DNA from: Desulfobacula sp. | GTDB taxonomy: Bacteria > Desulfobacterota > Desulfobacteria > Desulfobacterales > Desulfobacteraceae | Reading direction: 5' to 3' | Assembly (NCBI GenBank): GCA_018645325.1 | Contig: JABGOU010000011.1 | Span: 1-64,000 of the forward strand | Length of the DNA stretch: 64,000 nt | Shown here: one piece after another, positions 39,181-47,562 of the stretch | Numbering within the stretch: the first letter of the stretch is position 1 | Layout of the letters: each line of letters starts with the position of its first letter | Translations under genes and position numbers: made by a program | Notes under the pieces: generated by a model | What the model saw: only the letters and a program-made list of their open reading frames with translations | Databases searched by the model: none | What the model was told of the DNA's origin: nothing

Positions 39181-39382
39181 ATATGAAATGATCATTCATT
39201 GGAGCGAGGAGGATCAATTATTTATTGCCGAAGTTCCCGAGCTCCCTGGATGCATGGCAGATGGCCATAGTTATCAAGAAGCTGTATCAAACGCAGAAAC
39301 TATTATAAACGAATGGATCGAAACTGCTAAAAATTTAGGTCGTACAATCCCGAAACCAAAAGGGAAATTAATGTATGCATAA
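39170..39382 (+). CDS. hicB: HicB-like antitoxin
   Basis: 70 residues with the HicB partial RNase-H-like core: IHWSEEDQLFIAEVPELPGCMADG, then QEAVSNAETIINEWIETAKNLG. No clear C-terminal DNA-binding helix follows, so this is the short form; autoregulation may need another domain or protein. It overlaps the toxin gene by 11 bases. Confidence 0.75.
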   Translation: MMNKYEMIIHWSEEDQLFIAEVPELPGCMADGHSYQEAVSNAETIINEWIETAKNLGRTIPKPKGKLMYA

Positions 39383-39450
39383 CTACTTCACCAACCTATG
39401 ATTCTTTATTATGATACACCTCAATGAAAACAAAAAACATTGAGGAAAAA

Positions 39451-39735
39451 ATGGAAAAAGACCCCTGGTATTTGACGGTAGGTAAAACACCCATTGAAAG
39501 GATGGAAAAATTGCTGTCAAAGCTTGATTCCATAGGGCGAAGCAGGGAACAGGGGTCCATGGTTTCCAAGGCGGATAGGGACCTGTCCTATAAATATATA
39601 GGACAGATAAAGTCAATATTCAAAAATCTTTCGAAACCCTTGAAGTGGAAGCCTTTCCTGATGAGTGACCTGATTTTATTAACCGACAGTCCCTTCAAGG
39701 TTAAGAAAAAATGTGTCAATGAGACCGGTCTATAA
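39451..39735 (+). CDS. Hypothetical protein, about 94 residues
   Basis: From ATG 39451 with GAGG at 39442-39445. Begins MEKDPWYLTVGKTPIERM and is basic toward the end. No recognised family, no membrane segment. It lies 68 bp after hicB and might be a third gene of that unit or unrelated. Reading-frame length and the ribosome site are the only support. Confidence 0.4.
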   Translation: MEKDPWYLTVGKTPIERMEKLLSKLDSIGRSREQGSMVSKADRDLSYKYIGQIKSIFKNLSKPLKWKPFLMSDLILLTDSPFKVKKKCVNETGL

Positions 39736-39953
39736 AGCGCAAATTATGTGAGTTATGGCGTTCCCAGTGAACATATCTATGGATGTTGTTGAGATCCTGG
39801 ATGGCTTCATCGGGTAGTGATTATTACCCAATAACCTTTTTTGCATATCGCTTTTTCTCTCTCACCTTTTTTATTTATCACCGACCCAAAGAAACAACCA
39901 TGACCGTTATAATCAATTGCCTGAAATAATTTTTGAACATCTACTATAAGTTT

Positions 39954-41252
39954 CTAAAAATCAAGCTCAATTTGATTACGAATGAGATCATCAAAATTTT
40001 CACGCTTTCGTATAAGCCTTGGTTTGCCATTAATAATTAACACTTCGGCAGGCTTTGGTCTTGTATTATAATTTGATGACATACTAAATCCATAGGCTCC
40101 TGCATTTTTAATCATGATTATGTCATCTTGTCTGACTTTGTTTAATGTACGATGTACCCCAATATTGTCAATTTCGCATAAATTTCCAACAATATTATAT
40201 TTTTCTAATTCTCCATCAGGATTTGTAATGTTTATTATCTGATGATAAGCATCATACATCATGGGGCGCAGAAGATGATTAAATCCTGTATTTGTGCCGA
40301 CAAAATTAATGAAACCATTTGTTTTTAAAACCACTGCTTTGGCAAGCAAAATTCCTGATTCACTCAAAAGGTATCTTCCAGGCTCAAACCATATTTTTAT
40401 TTTTTTCCCAATTGAAACACAGAACTTATCATATTCTTTTTTTAATATTTTCCCAATTTTATCAAGCTCAACCACTTTATCATCTGGATGATGCTTAACC
40501 ATAATTCCGCCGCCAAAATCAACATATTCAAGGTGATTAAACAGTTTAGCAATCTTAAAAACCGTCTTAACCCCTTTTTTAAATACCTCTTCATTTAAAA
40601 TAACGTGGCTTGAATGTACATGGACACCATTAATTTTTATATTATATTTTTCTACAAGCTTTAAAACTTTGTCAAACTGAGTCAGAGAAATGCCGAATTT
40701 TGATTGATTATGCCATGCTTCAACTTGTTCCTTACTAACATCATCATAATGTTCCTTATTGACTGATGCAAAGTTAAGAGAACTTAAATCAGTTGTTCTA
40801 GTTTCTATTTCTGAAATCATATTTGGGTTCAGCCGGATACAGACAGGATATGTGTTTTGAAATTTTCTTCCAAATGCCTCAAGGTTCTGAAGGTTTTCAA
40901 TATTAATTGCCACACCAAATCCAACTGCATCCCTGATCTCACAAAATTCCACAACATTGGGTGTGAAAACGATTTTTTCCGGTTTGAATCCTAGTTTCAA
41001 GCCCATTTTAATCTCAGGGATGGATACTGTATCAATTCCAGCACCCAGGGTCAGCATATATTTCATGATACTCATGTTGGTACACGATTTTACCGCAAAC
41101 ATAATTTCATGATCAATTCCAGAAAAAGCCTTAGTGAAATTTTTAAACTGCTGTTTGATCACACCGGCATCATAAACATAAAGCGGGGTCCCGAATTGTG
41201 CACACACATCATGTAAATCTAATCCCTGTACATTGTATGGATAGTTTTTCAT
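39954..41252 (-). CDS. lysA: Diaminopimelate decarboxylase-like PLP enzyme
   Basis: 432 residues, fold III PLP decarboxylase. Lys55 in MFAVKSC binds PLP; EPGRYLLSESG and the glycine-rich DFGGGIM segment bind phosphate; GNLCEIDNIG gives the interface cysteine; AGAYGFSMSSNYNTRPKP is diagnostic of LysA. The usual HxGS after the strand is HVHSSHV here, so substrate specificity could differ. It overlaps the kinase gene by four bases. Confidence 0.75.
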   Translation of the reverse strand: MKNYPYNVQGLDLHDVCAQFGTPLYVYDAGVIKQQFKNFTKAFSGIDHEIMFAVKSCTNMSIMKYMLTLGAGIDTVSIPEIKMGLKLGFKPEKIVFTPNVVEFCEIRDAVGFGVAINIENLQNLEAFGRKFQNTYPVCIRLNPNMISEIETRTTDLSSLNFASVNKEHYDDVSKEQVEAWHNQSKFGISLTQFDKVLKLVEKYNIKINGVHVHSSHVILNEEVFKKGVKTVFKIAKLFNHLEYVDFGGGIMVKHHPDDKVVELDKIGKILKKEYDKFCVSIGKKIKIWFEPGRYLLSESGILLAKAVVLKTNGFINFVGTNTGFNHLLRPMMYDAYHQIINITNPDGELEKYNIVGNLCEIDNIGVHRTLNKVRQDDIIMIKNAGAYGFSMSSNYNTRPKPAEVLIINGKPRLIRKRENFDDLIRNQIELDF

Positions 41253-42190
41253 TTGCCTGGCCTATTAATTTTCGGCAATGAATTCTGCCGTAATTTTTTA
41301 ACTCTTTCCATTAATTCATTCACCCTGGAAAGTTGTTTGGGATTTTGTTTATAAATCAAAAAATGACGCAAATGCCATGATAACATTCCATGGGCCGCCC
41401 ATTGAATATAATCATAAAGAAGCTCCCATTCTTTTTTGGTAATTTGCCTGATCTGATTATATTTATAAAGAAAAGTCTCCATCAATGAAAGATCAAGCGT
41501 ATTATTTATGAAACAAAACCCGTTAATACACATTCCAATTTCCATTAAAAGGTTATCCACACAGGCCTCTTCAAAATCAATGAGAGCAGATAAGATACCA
41601 TTTTGAAAAATAGTATTATCTGGGAAAACATCACCATGGATTAAACCTCTGGGAAGGATTTTGGAAACAGGCTTTAGTAAATATTGAGTCTGCTCTTCAA
41701 AATATTCATAAATTTCAGGATATTGGAAAGGTGCGATTTTAAACAGCTCAATTAATTCAAAACAATAATCAATATGAATAATATTTTTACGCGGATATTT
41801 CACAAAACCTTTAAAACTGTTAAGTTCAGCTAAGTATTTTGCGATTTCCCCTGTGGTTTGATGATTAAGTTCAGGGTTTGAGCCTTCTTTAAATTCATAT
41901 ATTAAAACCTTACCTTCTTTTGAATTAGAAATAAATCCACCTTCTTTTTTAGGAATAAGGTAAGCTGTGGGGAAATTGATCTTTTGCAGCTCTAAAAGAA
42001 TATTGGTTTCATAAATAATGTTTTTTACATCTTTTTGCTGGGTACAGACACGATAAAAAAAATTACCTTCTTCTGTTGTTATTTTATAATTTCTATTTGC
42101 AAACCCCGTGGTTAATAATTTAGCATTTACTATATTTTGAATTCCGTAAAGCTCACAAATTTTACTTATTTCACCAATATCTTTAATCAA
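41249..42190 (-). CDS. Aminoglycoside/choline-kinase-like phosphotransferase, possible homoserine kinase type II
   Basis: 313 residues. The APH fold shows the catalytic loop LIHGDVFPDNTIF and the DFEE metal site, which match ThrB2-type homoserine kinases of the APH family (GLIHADLFPDN and IDF). TTGFANRNYKI begins the N-lobe. Coupled to the LysA-like gene, which suggests aspartate-family amino acid metabolism, but the phosphoacceptor cannot be proven from sequence. Confidence 0.65.
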   Translation of the reverse strand: MIKDIGEISKICELYGIQNIVNAKLLTTGFANRNYKITTEEGNFFYRVCTQQKDVKNIIYETNILLELQKINFPTAYLIPKKEGGFISNSKEGKVLIYEFKEGSNPELNHQTTGEIAKYLAELNSFKGFVKYPRKNIIHIDYCFELIELFKIAPFQYPEIYEYFEEQTQYLLKPVSKILPRGLIHGDVFPDNTIFQNGILSALIDFEEACVDNLLMEIGMCINGFCFINNTLDLSLMETFLYKYNQIRQITKKEWELLYDYIQWAAHGMLSWHLRHFLIYKQNPKQLSRVNELMERVKKLRQNSLPKINRPGK

Positions 42191-42257
42191 TTTTCACTAC
42201 TCTCTAAATTTTTTATATATCAGATGTTTATATATCAATTAGAATCTTTAAAGTACT

Positions 42258-42391
42258 GTGATTATTCAGCTCTTACGCTTGAACCCGCCCTGTCTGATGG
42301 ATATTTGTTTCGAGACTATTCGCTTAACCTCCTGCAAATATCCATTAGACAGGGCTTTGGGGACATTTTTTTTAACGGGCTGAACAATTAC
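42258..42391 (+). mobile_element. MITE-like palindromic repeat (copy 3)
   Basis: 134 bp, ends GTGATTATTCAGC and GCTGAACAATTAC, with flanking 8-mers AAAGTACT (42250-42257) and AAAGTATT (42392-42399), 7 of 8 identical. The internal 20-bp arms are CCCTGTCTGATGGATATTTG and its complement with one change (ATCCATTAGACAGGG). Lies 67 bp upstream of the kinase gene start. Confidence 0.9.
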
Positions 42392-42399
42392 AAAGTATT

Positions 42400-42748
42400 T
42401 TTATAATCAAAAATATATAGTGTCAAGAACCTGACAATCAGAACATGATTTAAAAGATAAAGAAAAATATTTAAACCTGAATCATTATTTCAAATTTAAA
42501 ATATTATTTTTATATATTTTTTAAATTTAAGATATCGGCAAAATAAATAATATTGATGATTTAAGTGTTTACCCCACCTGATAGATTTGACTTGAATATG
42601 CAGGTCAAAACCGATAAGGGTTATACTGATAAGGGTTATAAGGTTGGGAAAATAAATATTCTGCTGAGGGCGCCTGTATCTATCTGCTGACCCTATAAAA
42701 ATAATTCTGATCACAGAAGACAAATATTTTAATTGGGAGATTTCTTTC
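42400..42748. other. 349-bp AT-rich intergenic region with a tandem motif
   Basis: No gene recognised. Around 42490-42526 is an A/T-only imperfect palindrome. The 13-mer GATAAGGGTTATA occurs twice in direct repeat with a 15-bp period (42613-42625, 42628-42640), about 110 bp before the MscS-like gene; it might be a regulator site. GGGAGA at 42735-42740 is the ribosome site of that gene. Confidence 0.4.
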
Positions 42749-44431
42749 ATGATGCATAGACTTAATTTTATTATTATTATTTTATTAATTCTTTTTTGTT
42801 TTACTTCCCTCCCGGCAGACAATACCACAAATGATACCCAGCCTTTAAATCAAGAACAAATAGAAGAACAGGTGGACAAAGCTGACGCATCTTTAAAAAT
42901 GCTCCAATCCATCATTGGATTGAAAAAAAACCTGAACCAGAGAATCACGGAAAAGAATCAACTCCTGAAAAAAAGCAGTTCTGATGCGGAAAAGGAATTA
43001 TTAAATTCCGAGCTTTCAAAGCTCGACAAACAGCTCAATGATTCTGCAGTAGACTTTGAGCGGATTGCAACTGGTATTGATATGGGCCTTTTTGATGAAA
43101 AAAAGGCTGAAGCATTTGACTGGAAAGATGAACTACTTGGATTGATTAAACCCGGGATCAAGGAGATAAAAAGACTTACAGTCAGGGCAAGATACAAAAC
43201 AAAGTTAAAGGATGAACTCTCATATTACCAGGACCTTTTACCTGTTGCCAACCAGGCAAGTCAAAATATTGTCCAATTGATTTCACAGACAAAAAACAAG
43301 GATTTGAAAAAAGATCTGAAAAAAATTTTACCTGAATGGAAAAGTGTTGAAAAACAGATTTTGAATAAGGTGGAAATCGCCGGCATGCGTCTGGCTGAAA
43401 TTGAAGGTGAGGAAAAATCCATAATTGAAACCTCCCAGATTTCCATAAAGAATTTTTTCCGGACAAGGGGTCTGTTTCTCTTTATAGCTCTGATCTCATG
43501 TTTGGGAGTCATCTTTCTTTTGCGGTTATCTGCAAGGATTATGACAAGGTTTATCCCTGGATATACATCAAAATACAGACCCTTTCATATCAGGATGTTA
43601 AGCCTTATTTCCAGGGTAACTGCTGTTGTAATGGTTTTCTTTGTTCTTATTTTTGTTTTTTATGTGGTGGAAGACTGGGTATTGCTCAGTTTAACAATTA
43701 TTTTCATAATGGGAATAGGCTGGGCTGCCAAACATACTCTGCCTCAGTTCTGGCACCAGAGCAGGCTTATGCTGAATATTGGTTCGGTCAGAGAAGGAGA
43801 GCGTATTATTTATCATGGTGTGCCCTGGCTTGTAAAAAATATCAATGTATTCAGTGAACTTGAAAATCCATCCCTGGAGGTTAAATTGCGATTACCCATT
43901 GAAGAGCTTCTTGGAAAAATATCCAGGCCTTTTAACAAAAAAGAACCCTGGTTCCCCTGCAAGCGAAATGACTGGGTCCTTCTTGCCGATGGCACAAGAG
44001 GTGTTGTTACAAGTCTTTCACATGAGATGGTTGAATTGGTTCAGCGCGGTGGCTCTCAAAAAATTTACCAGACTTCTGATTTTTTAGGCCAGACTCCTCT
44101 GAATATTTCATTAAATTTCAGACTCAAAATTACTTTTGGCATAAGTTATAATCTCCAGAAAGAATCCACAGGAAGTGTGTTGGAAATCTTAGAATCACAT
44201 ATCAGTGAACAAATCGAAAAAGAAGGATACAAAAAGAGCCTGCTTAATCTCAGGGTGGAATTCCAGGAGGCAGGTGCATCATCCCTTGATATAGTTGTGA
44301 TAGCGGATTTTAAAGGCGATTTGGCACCTTTGTATAGACGCTTGTACCGGGCGATACAAAGATGGTGCGTGGATGCCTGTACCTTAAACAACTGGGAGAT
44401 ACCGTTTCCCCAGCTTACCATTCATAAATAA
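42749..44431 (+). CDS. MscS-family mechanosensitive channel with periplasmic N-terminal domain
   Basis: 560 residues. A signal peptide (MMHRLNFIIIILLILFCFTSL) is followed by a charged, coiled-coil-prone segment (about 35-140). Three hydrophobic helices lie at about 235-255, 290-315 and 320-340. The MscS beta domain and C-terminal basket follow (GERIIYHGVPWLVKNIN, PNDWVLL-like RNDWVLLADGTRGVV). The layout is that of larger MscS homologues with a periplasmic extension. It would release osmolytes on hypo-osmotic shock. Monocistronic. Confidence 0.75.
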   Translation: MMHRLNFIIIILLILFCFTSLPADNTTNDTQPLNQEQIEEQVDKADASLKMLQSIIGLKKNLNQRITEKNQLLKKSSSDAEKELLNSELSKLDKQLNDSAVDFERIATGIDMGLFDEKKAEAFDWKDELLGLIKPGIKEIKRLTVRARYKTKLKDELSYYQDLLPVANQASQNIVQLISQTKNKDLKKDLKKILPEWKSVEKQILNKVEIAGMRLAEIEGEEKSIIETSQISIKNFFRTRGLFLFIALISCLGVIFLLRLSARIMTRFIPGYTSKYRPFHIRMLSLISRVTAVVMVFFVLIFVFYVVEDWVLLSLTIIFIMGIGWAAKHTLPQFWHQSRLMLNIGSVREGERIIYHGVPWLVKNINVFSELENPSLEVKLRLPIEELLGKISRPFNKKEPWFPCKRNDWVLLADGTRGVVTSLSHEMVELVQRGGSQKIYQTSDFLGQTPLNISLNFRLKITFGISYNLQKESTGSVLEILESHISEQIEKEGYKKSLLNLRVEFQEAGASSLDIVVIADFKGDLAPLYRRLYRAIQRWCVDACTLNNWEIPFPQLTIHK

Positions 44432-44442
44432 ACCCTTAGATT

Positions 44443-44479
44443 CCATAAATATTTTATCAAAAAGATAAAATATTTATGG
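44443..44479 (+). terminator. 16-bp hairpin after the MscS-like gene
   Basis: CCATAAATATTTTATC pairs perfectly with its complement (44443-44458 with 44464-44479) around a five-base loop. A/T-rich stem, followed by only TGTTT, so a moderate terminator. Confidence 0.6.
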
Positions 44480-44513
44480 TGTTTACAAAGTTAGGGTAAA
44501 GGTTTGACTTAAA

Positions 44514-45059
44514 ATGGCGGTTAAATTGATAAAAAGAAAAATATTGCCCAATTCAAGGCAGTTTAAAGAATACTGGAAAGAAAAAGGTCCTTTTAAATAT
44601 GCTTTGACCAGCAGCCAGTTCCCACCTGTGTTGCTGGAATCTGAAGAATGGATTTTTTCAGATGATATTGAGGCGACCCTGAAAGAATTGATGCAGTTTG
44701 ATAAACAAAAAATGAAGATTATTAAAGCCCCTTTCAATCCTAAAAATAAAAGTGTTTTACGGCCTGAAGCGCTAAGCCCCTGGAAGATTAACAATTTCCC
44801 TGAAGAATGGGATGCATGCATTTGTGATATCTTTGTTCCACAAGGTCATTTGACCCGGGCTGTGGTTGGTATAATCAAGGTACCAGAAGAAGAAATAGAA
44901 CCCGAACTGGTTGAAACAGCTTTTTTTCAATGCCTGGAAAAAAGGATTGATCAACTTGGATATTTGCTTTTAAAACCCAAAGAAGAATCAAAATATGCAG
45001 CAATAAAAGCATATCTTTCTGAATGGGAAGAAGATGAAAAGGATGCAGGCCTTTTGTAA
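44514..45059 (+). CDS. Hypothetical protein of unknown family, 181 residues
   Basis: Soluble, no signal peptide or motif I recognise. The N-terminal half reads LIKRKILPNSRQFKEYWKEK and the C-terminal third is acidic (PEEEIEPELVE, SEWEEDEKDAG). It converges with the ATP-grasp gene (3-bp gap). Composition and length suggest a real protein. Confidence 0.6.
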   Translation: MAVKLIKRKILPNSRQFKEYWKEKGPFKYALTSSQFPPVLLESEEWIFSDDIEATLKELMQFDKQKMKIIKAPFNPKNKSVLRPEALSPWKINNFPEEWDACICDIFVPQGHLTRAVVGIIKVPEEEIEPELVETAFFQCLEKRIDQLGYLLLKPKEESKYAAIKAYLSEWEEDEKDAGLL

Positions 45060-45062
45060 TAC

Positions 45063-45842
45063 TTAAATTCTGCCTTCAACGATGAGATCTGCCAGCATTT
45101 TTTTATAGTTGACCCCGGCTTTTTGGAACCCCTTTGTTCCATATTTCATATTGCCTTCCAGAACATAAAACTGGTTCTGGTGTTCAATAATATCAATTCC
45201 TACATCATTCCATCCGCATTTAAAAGCTGTCATTCGTGCAAGATCAAGGGCTTTTTGAGGCAAAGGATCAAAGCTTATGGTTCCTCCCTGGGAAATATTG
45301 GTTTTAAAATTGTCTTTGACAGCAGTTCGCCAATAGGCAAGCCTGATTTTTTTGCCGATAATAACAACCCGCATATCCCTTTTAATGGGGAAATACTCCT
45401 GGATATAGGCCGGGCCTTTGTTCTTTAAATACAGGCTAAGATCCTCATTGTTTTGAATCAGGTATACATCATTGCCTTTGGCTGATCCTCTGCCTTTTTT
45501 TGCAATAAAAGGGAAGGCAAAGCTCAAAAGGATAGTCTGCTTTTGTTTTTTTCCATAAAAAATTTTTGTTTCAGGATGGGGAATACCGAGCATATTAAAG
45601 GCAGCAGTCTGTTTTATCTTGTTCAGGGCAAATTTGTAAGTATGAAAACTGGGAAAAGTTTCTTTTCCCATAGCATTAAACAGGTCAGCATAAAATGCAG
45701 TAGGATAATAGATTTTTTTTGCATTCAGGATCAGATTTTGTTCCCAGGTAGAATAATCCTGGAAATTGGGTTTAAAGCCCAGAGTTTGAATTGATGGGTA
45801 TTTTATTAACCTTGCTCCCAGAGCAACAGGCCGGCTGGTCAA
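45063..45842 (-). CDS. ATP-grasp (RimK-like) ligase
   Basis: 259 residues from a TTG at 45842, seven bases after AAGGA. The ATP-grasp core is recognisable: FPFIAKKGRGSAKGNDVYLI (lysine and glycine-rich loop), YIQEYFPIKRDMRVVIIG, and CGWNDVGIDIIEHQNQFYVLEGNMKYG for the metal site. RimK-type enzymes join amino acids to proteins or metabolites; the acceptor is unknown. The first ~90 residues are the pre-ATP-grasp domain. Confidence 0.75.
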   Translation of the reverse strand: MTSRPVALGARLIKYPSIQTLGFKPNFQDYSTWEQNLILNAKKIYYPTAFYADLFNAMGKETFPSFHTYKFALNKIKQTAAFNMLGIPHPETKIFYGKKQKQTILLSFAFPFIAKKGRGSAKGNDVYLIQNNEDLSLYLKNKGPAYIQEYFPIKRDMRVVIIGKKIRLAYWRTAVKDNFKTNISQGGTISFDPLPQKALDLARMTAFKCGWNDVGIDIIEHQNQFYVLEGNMKYGTKGFQKAGVNYKKMLADLIVEGRI

Positions 45843-45912
45843 GTTTATATCCTTATCTTAATTTTATGGACTGAATAGATACATCCAGTACAATTTATTT
45901 TTTCCATAAAGT

Positions 45913-46923
45913 TTATTGGTAACCGTCTGGATTTTTTTTTTGCCAGTTCCATGTATCCCTGCACATGTCAGTCAAGGTTTTTTTTGCTTCCCAGCCAAGC
46001 TCTTTTTTAGCTTTGGATGGATCTGCCCAGCAGGAAGCAACATCACCTGGTCTTCTGCCAAAAATTTTATAAGGAATTTTTCTACGGCTTACCTCTTCAA
46101 ATTCTTTGATCATTTCAAGTACTGAATAGCCAAAGCCTGTTCCAAGATTATAGATCACCAGACCGGGATTGGAAAAAAGTTTCGGCAGGGTTTTAATGTG
46201 ACCCAATGCCAGGTCTACAACATGAATAAAATCTCTGACTCCGGTTCCGTCCGGGGTATCATAATCATTTCCAAATACACTTAGCCGGGGCAAACATCCT
46301 ACAGCCACTTTGGATATATAAGGTACAAGATTGTTTGGGATGCCGGAAGGGTCTTCTCCGATTTCACCTGTTTTGTGAGCACCCACGGGGTTGAAATATC
46401 TTAATAAGGCAATGTTCCAGTTTTTGTCAGAATGGTAAAGATCCTTCATAATCTCTTCTATCATCAGCTTTGTCCGGCCATAGGGATTGGTTACTGAAAG
46501 CGGGAAATCTTCTTTTATGGGCAAGGATGCAGGATCTCCATAAACCGTTGCAGAAGAAGAAAAAACAATATTTTTTACATTAAAATCATTCATGACGGCA
46601 AGCAGATTCAAGGTTCCTGTAATATTATTCTGAAAATACCTTAATGGTATTGACACAGACTCTCCCACTGCTTTAAGGCCTGCAAAATGAATGACCGCAT
46701 CAATTTTATTTTCAGAAAATACAGCCGCAATCTGTTTCTTACTTAAAAGATCTGCTTTGCAGAATTCAAGAGATTTTCCTGTTATGTTTTTTACTCTGAC
46801 TAAAGATTCTTCAGAACTATTGGAAAGATTATCCAGGACAACCACATCATAATTATCATTTAAAAGCTCAACACAGGTATGACTTCCGATATATCCGGCA
46901 CCACCCGTAACAAGAATTTTCAT
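45913..46923 (-). CDS. galE: UDP-glucose 4-epimerase
   Basis: 336 residues. Extended SDR: GGAGYIGSH (7-15) for NAD, SSSATVYGDP with the catalytic serine, YGRTKLMIEE with the YxxxK pair, and TGVRDFIHVVDLA. It interconverts UDP-glucose and UDP-galactose, precursors for LPS or exopolysaccharide sugars. It lies upstream of the LPS block. Confidence 0.93.
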   Translation of the reverse strand: MKILVTGGAGYIGSHTCVELLNDNYDVVVLDNLSNSSEESLVRVKNITGKSLEFCKADLLSKKQIAAVFSENKIDAVIHFAGLKAVGESVSIPLRYFQNNITGTLNLLAVMNDFNVKNIVFSSSATVYGDPASLPIKEDFPLSVTNPYGRTKLMIEEIMKDLYHSDKNWNIALLRYFNPVGAHKTGEIGEDPSGIPNNLVPYISKVAVGCLPRLSVFGNDYDTPDGTGVRDFIHVVDLALGHIKTLPKLFSNPGLVIYNLGTGFGYSVLEMIKEFEEVSRRKIPYKIFGRRPGDVASCWADPSKAKKELGWEAKKTLTDMCRDTWNWQKKNPDGYQ

Positions 46924-47057
46924 AGATAGCCCTTATATTTTTTTATCATTACTGTTTTTTTTATAACGGTTTTTAAAAATAATTCATCGCAGACATTACA
47001 ATTTTTGCAGTCTTTTGTACAGGGCGCTGCATGATTAAAAAAAAATAAAACCAACAA
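46920..47057 (-). other. Possible cysteine-rich small frame or relic upstream of galE
   Basis: On the minus strand a frame of up to 45 codons from a TTG at 47057 ends at TGA 46920-46922, overlapping the galE ATG as ATGA. It contains CTKDCKNCNVC (CX3CX2CX2C), unexpected in an A/T-rich spacer. There is no ribosome site or ATG, so it may be a decayed gene end rather than a gene. Very uncertain. Confidence 0.2.
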
Positions 47058-47084
47058 AAATACAGGAAAATAATTATCATAACA

Positions 47085-47113
47085 TTGACATGCTTAAAGT
47101 GTATGATTAGAAT
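47085..47113 (+). promoter_or_regulatory. Sigma70-like promoter for the IscA/HesB-like gene
   Basis: TTGACA (47085-47090), 17-bp spacer, TAGAAT (47108-47113), 59 bp before the ATG of the UGA-containing gene. This indicates the gene is transcribed on its own. Confidence 0.65.
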
Positions 47114-47172
47114 CAAAGACATAGGTAAGAAGAACCTTGAAAAATAAACAACCGAATAAGGAGAGTTTTACA

Positions 47173-47490
47173 ATGATTGATTTGACAGATCCTGCAAAAG
47201 TGCAGATAAATGAATATTTCCAGGGCAAAGAGCCCACCCCTATTAGGATTTTCCTCAATTCAGGCGGCTGAGGCGGCCCTTCCCTTGCCATGGCTCTGGA
47301 TGAGCCAAAAGACTCAGATGACACCTTTGATGTTAAAGGACTGAAATTTGTTGTTGATAAAGAATTTATGCAAAAAGCTGAAAATATTAAAGTAGATTTC
47401 ACTGGAATGGGATTTCATCTTGATTCTAATATTGACCTGGGAGAATCCGGATGCGGAAGTTGTGGTTCCGGAGGCTCCTGTGGTGATTAA
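47173..47490 (+). CDS. IscA/HesB-family selenoprotein (Sec at codon 33)
   Basis: 105-residue A-type iron-sulfur carrier-like protein interrupted by an in-frame TGA at 47269-47271 (codon 33). On both sides the same frame codes for the family: IRIFLNSGG before, GGPSLAMALDEPK and FTGMGFHLD after; the TGA takes the place of the conserved cysteine of this motif. The C-terminus is GCGSCGSGGSC, cysteine-rich as in A-type carriers. The ATG has AAGGAG nine bases before it, a promoter (47085) and a terminator (47512). I read the UGA as selenocysteine, as known for HesB-like selenoproteins. A nonsense mutation is the alternative, but the intact downstream frame argues against it. Confidence 0.85.
47291..47307 (+). 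promoter_or_regulatory. Candidate bacterial SECIS hairpin
   Basis: Stem TGGCTC/GAGCCA (6 bp, 47291-47296 with 47302-47307), loop TGGAT with G in its second position. The loop starts 25 bases after the UGA, within the distance known for bacterial SECIS elements, and lies inside the coding frame as is required in bacteria. Confidence 0.65.
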
Positions 47491-47511
47491 GAGATTAGGT
47501 TTTTTATAAAG

Positions 47512-47545
47512 AAAAAGATGGTCATTTATTTTGACCATCTTTTTT
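47512..47545 (+). terminator. Rho-independent terminator of the selenoprotein gene
   Basis: AAGATGGTCA pairs with TGACCATCTT (47515-47524 with 47532-47541), extended by A/T pairs, 7-base loop and nine Ts. Begins 22 bp after the stop. Confidence 0.9.
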
Positions 47546-47562
47546 TTTATCCTGATATGGTT

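Noticed and set aside
42496-42828. 110-codon minus-strand frame
   Set aside because: Covers an AT-rich spacer and the reversed signal peptide of the MscS-like gene; no family character.
47269-47271. In-frame TGA read as a nonsense mutation (pseudogene)
   Set aside because: The downstream frame is intact and family-like, the TGA falls on the motif cysteine, and a SECIS-like hairpin is correctly spaced; selenocysteine is the simpler reading.
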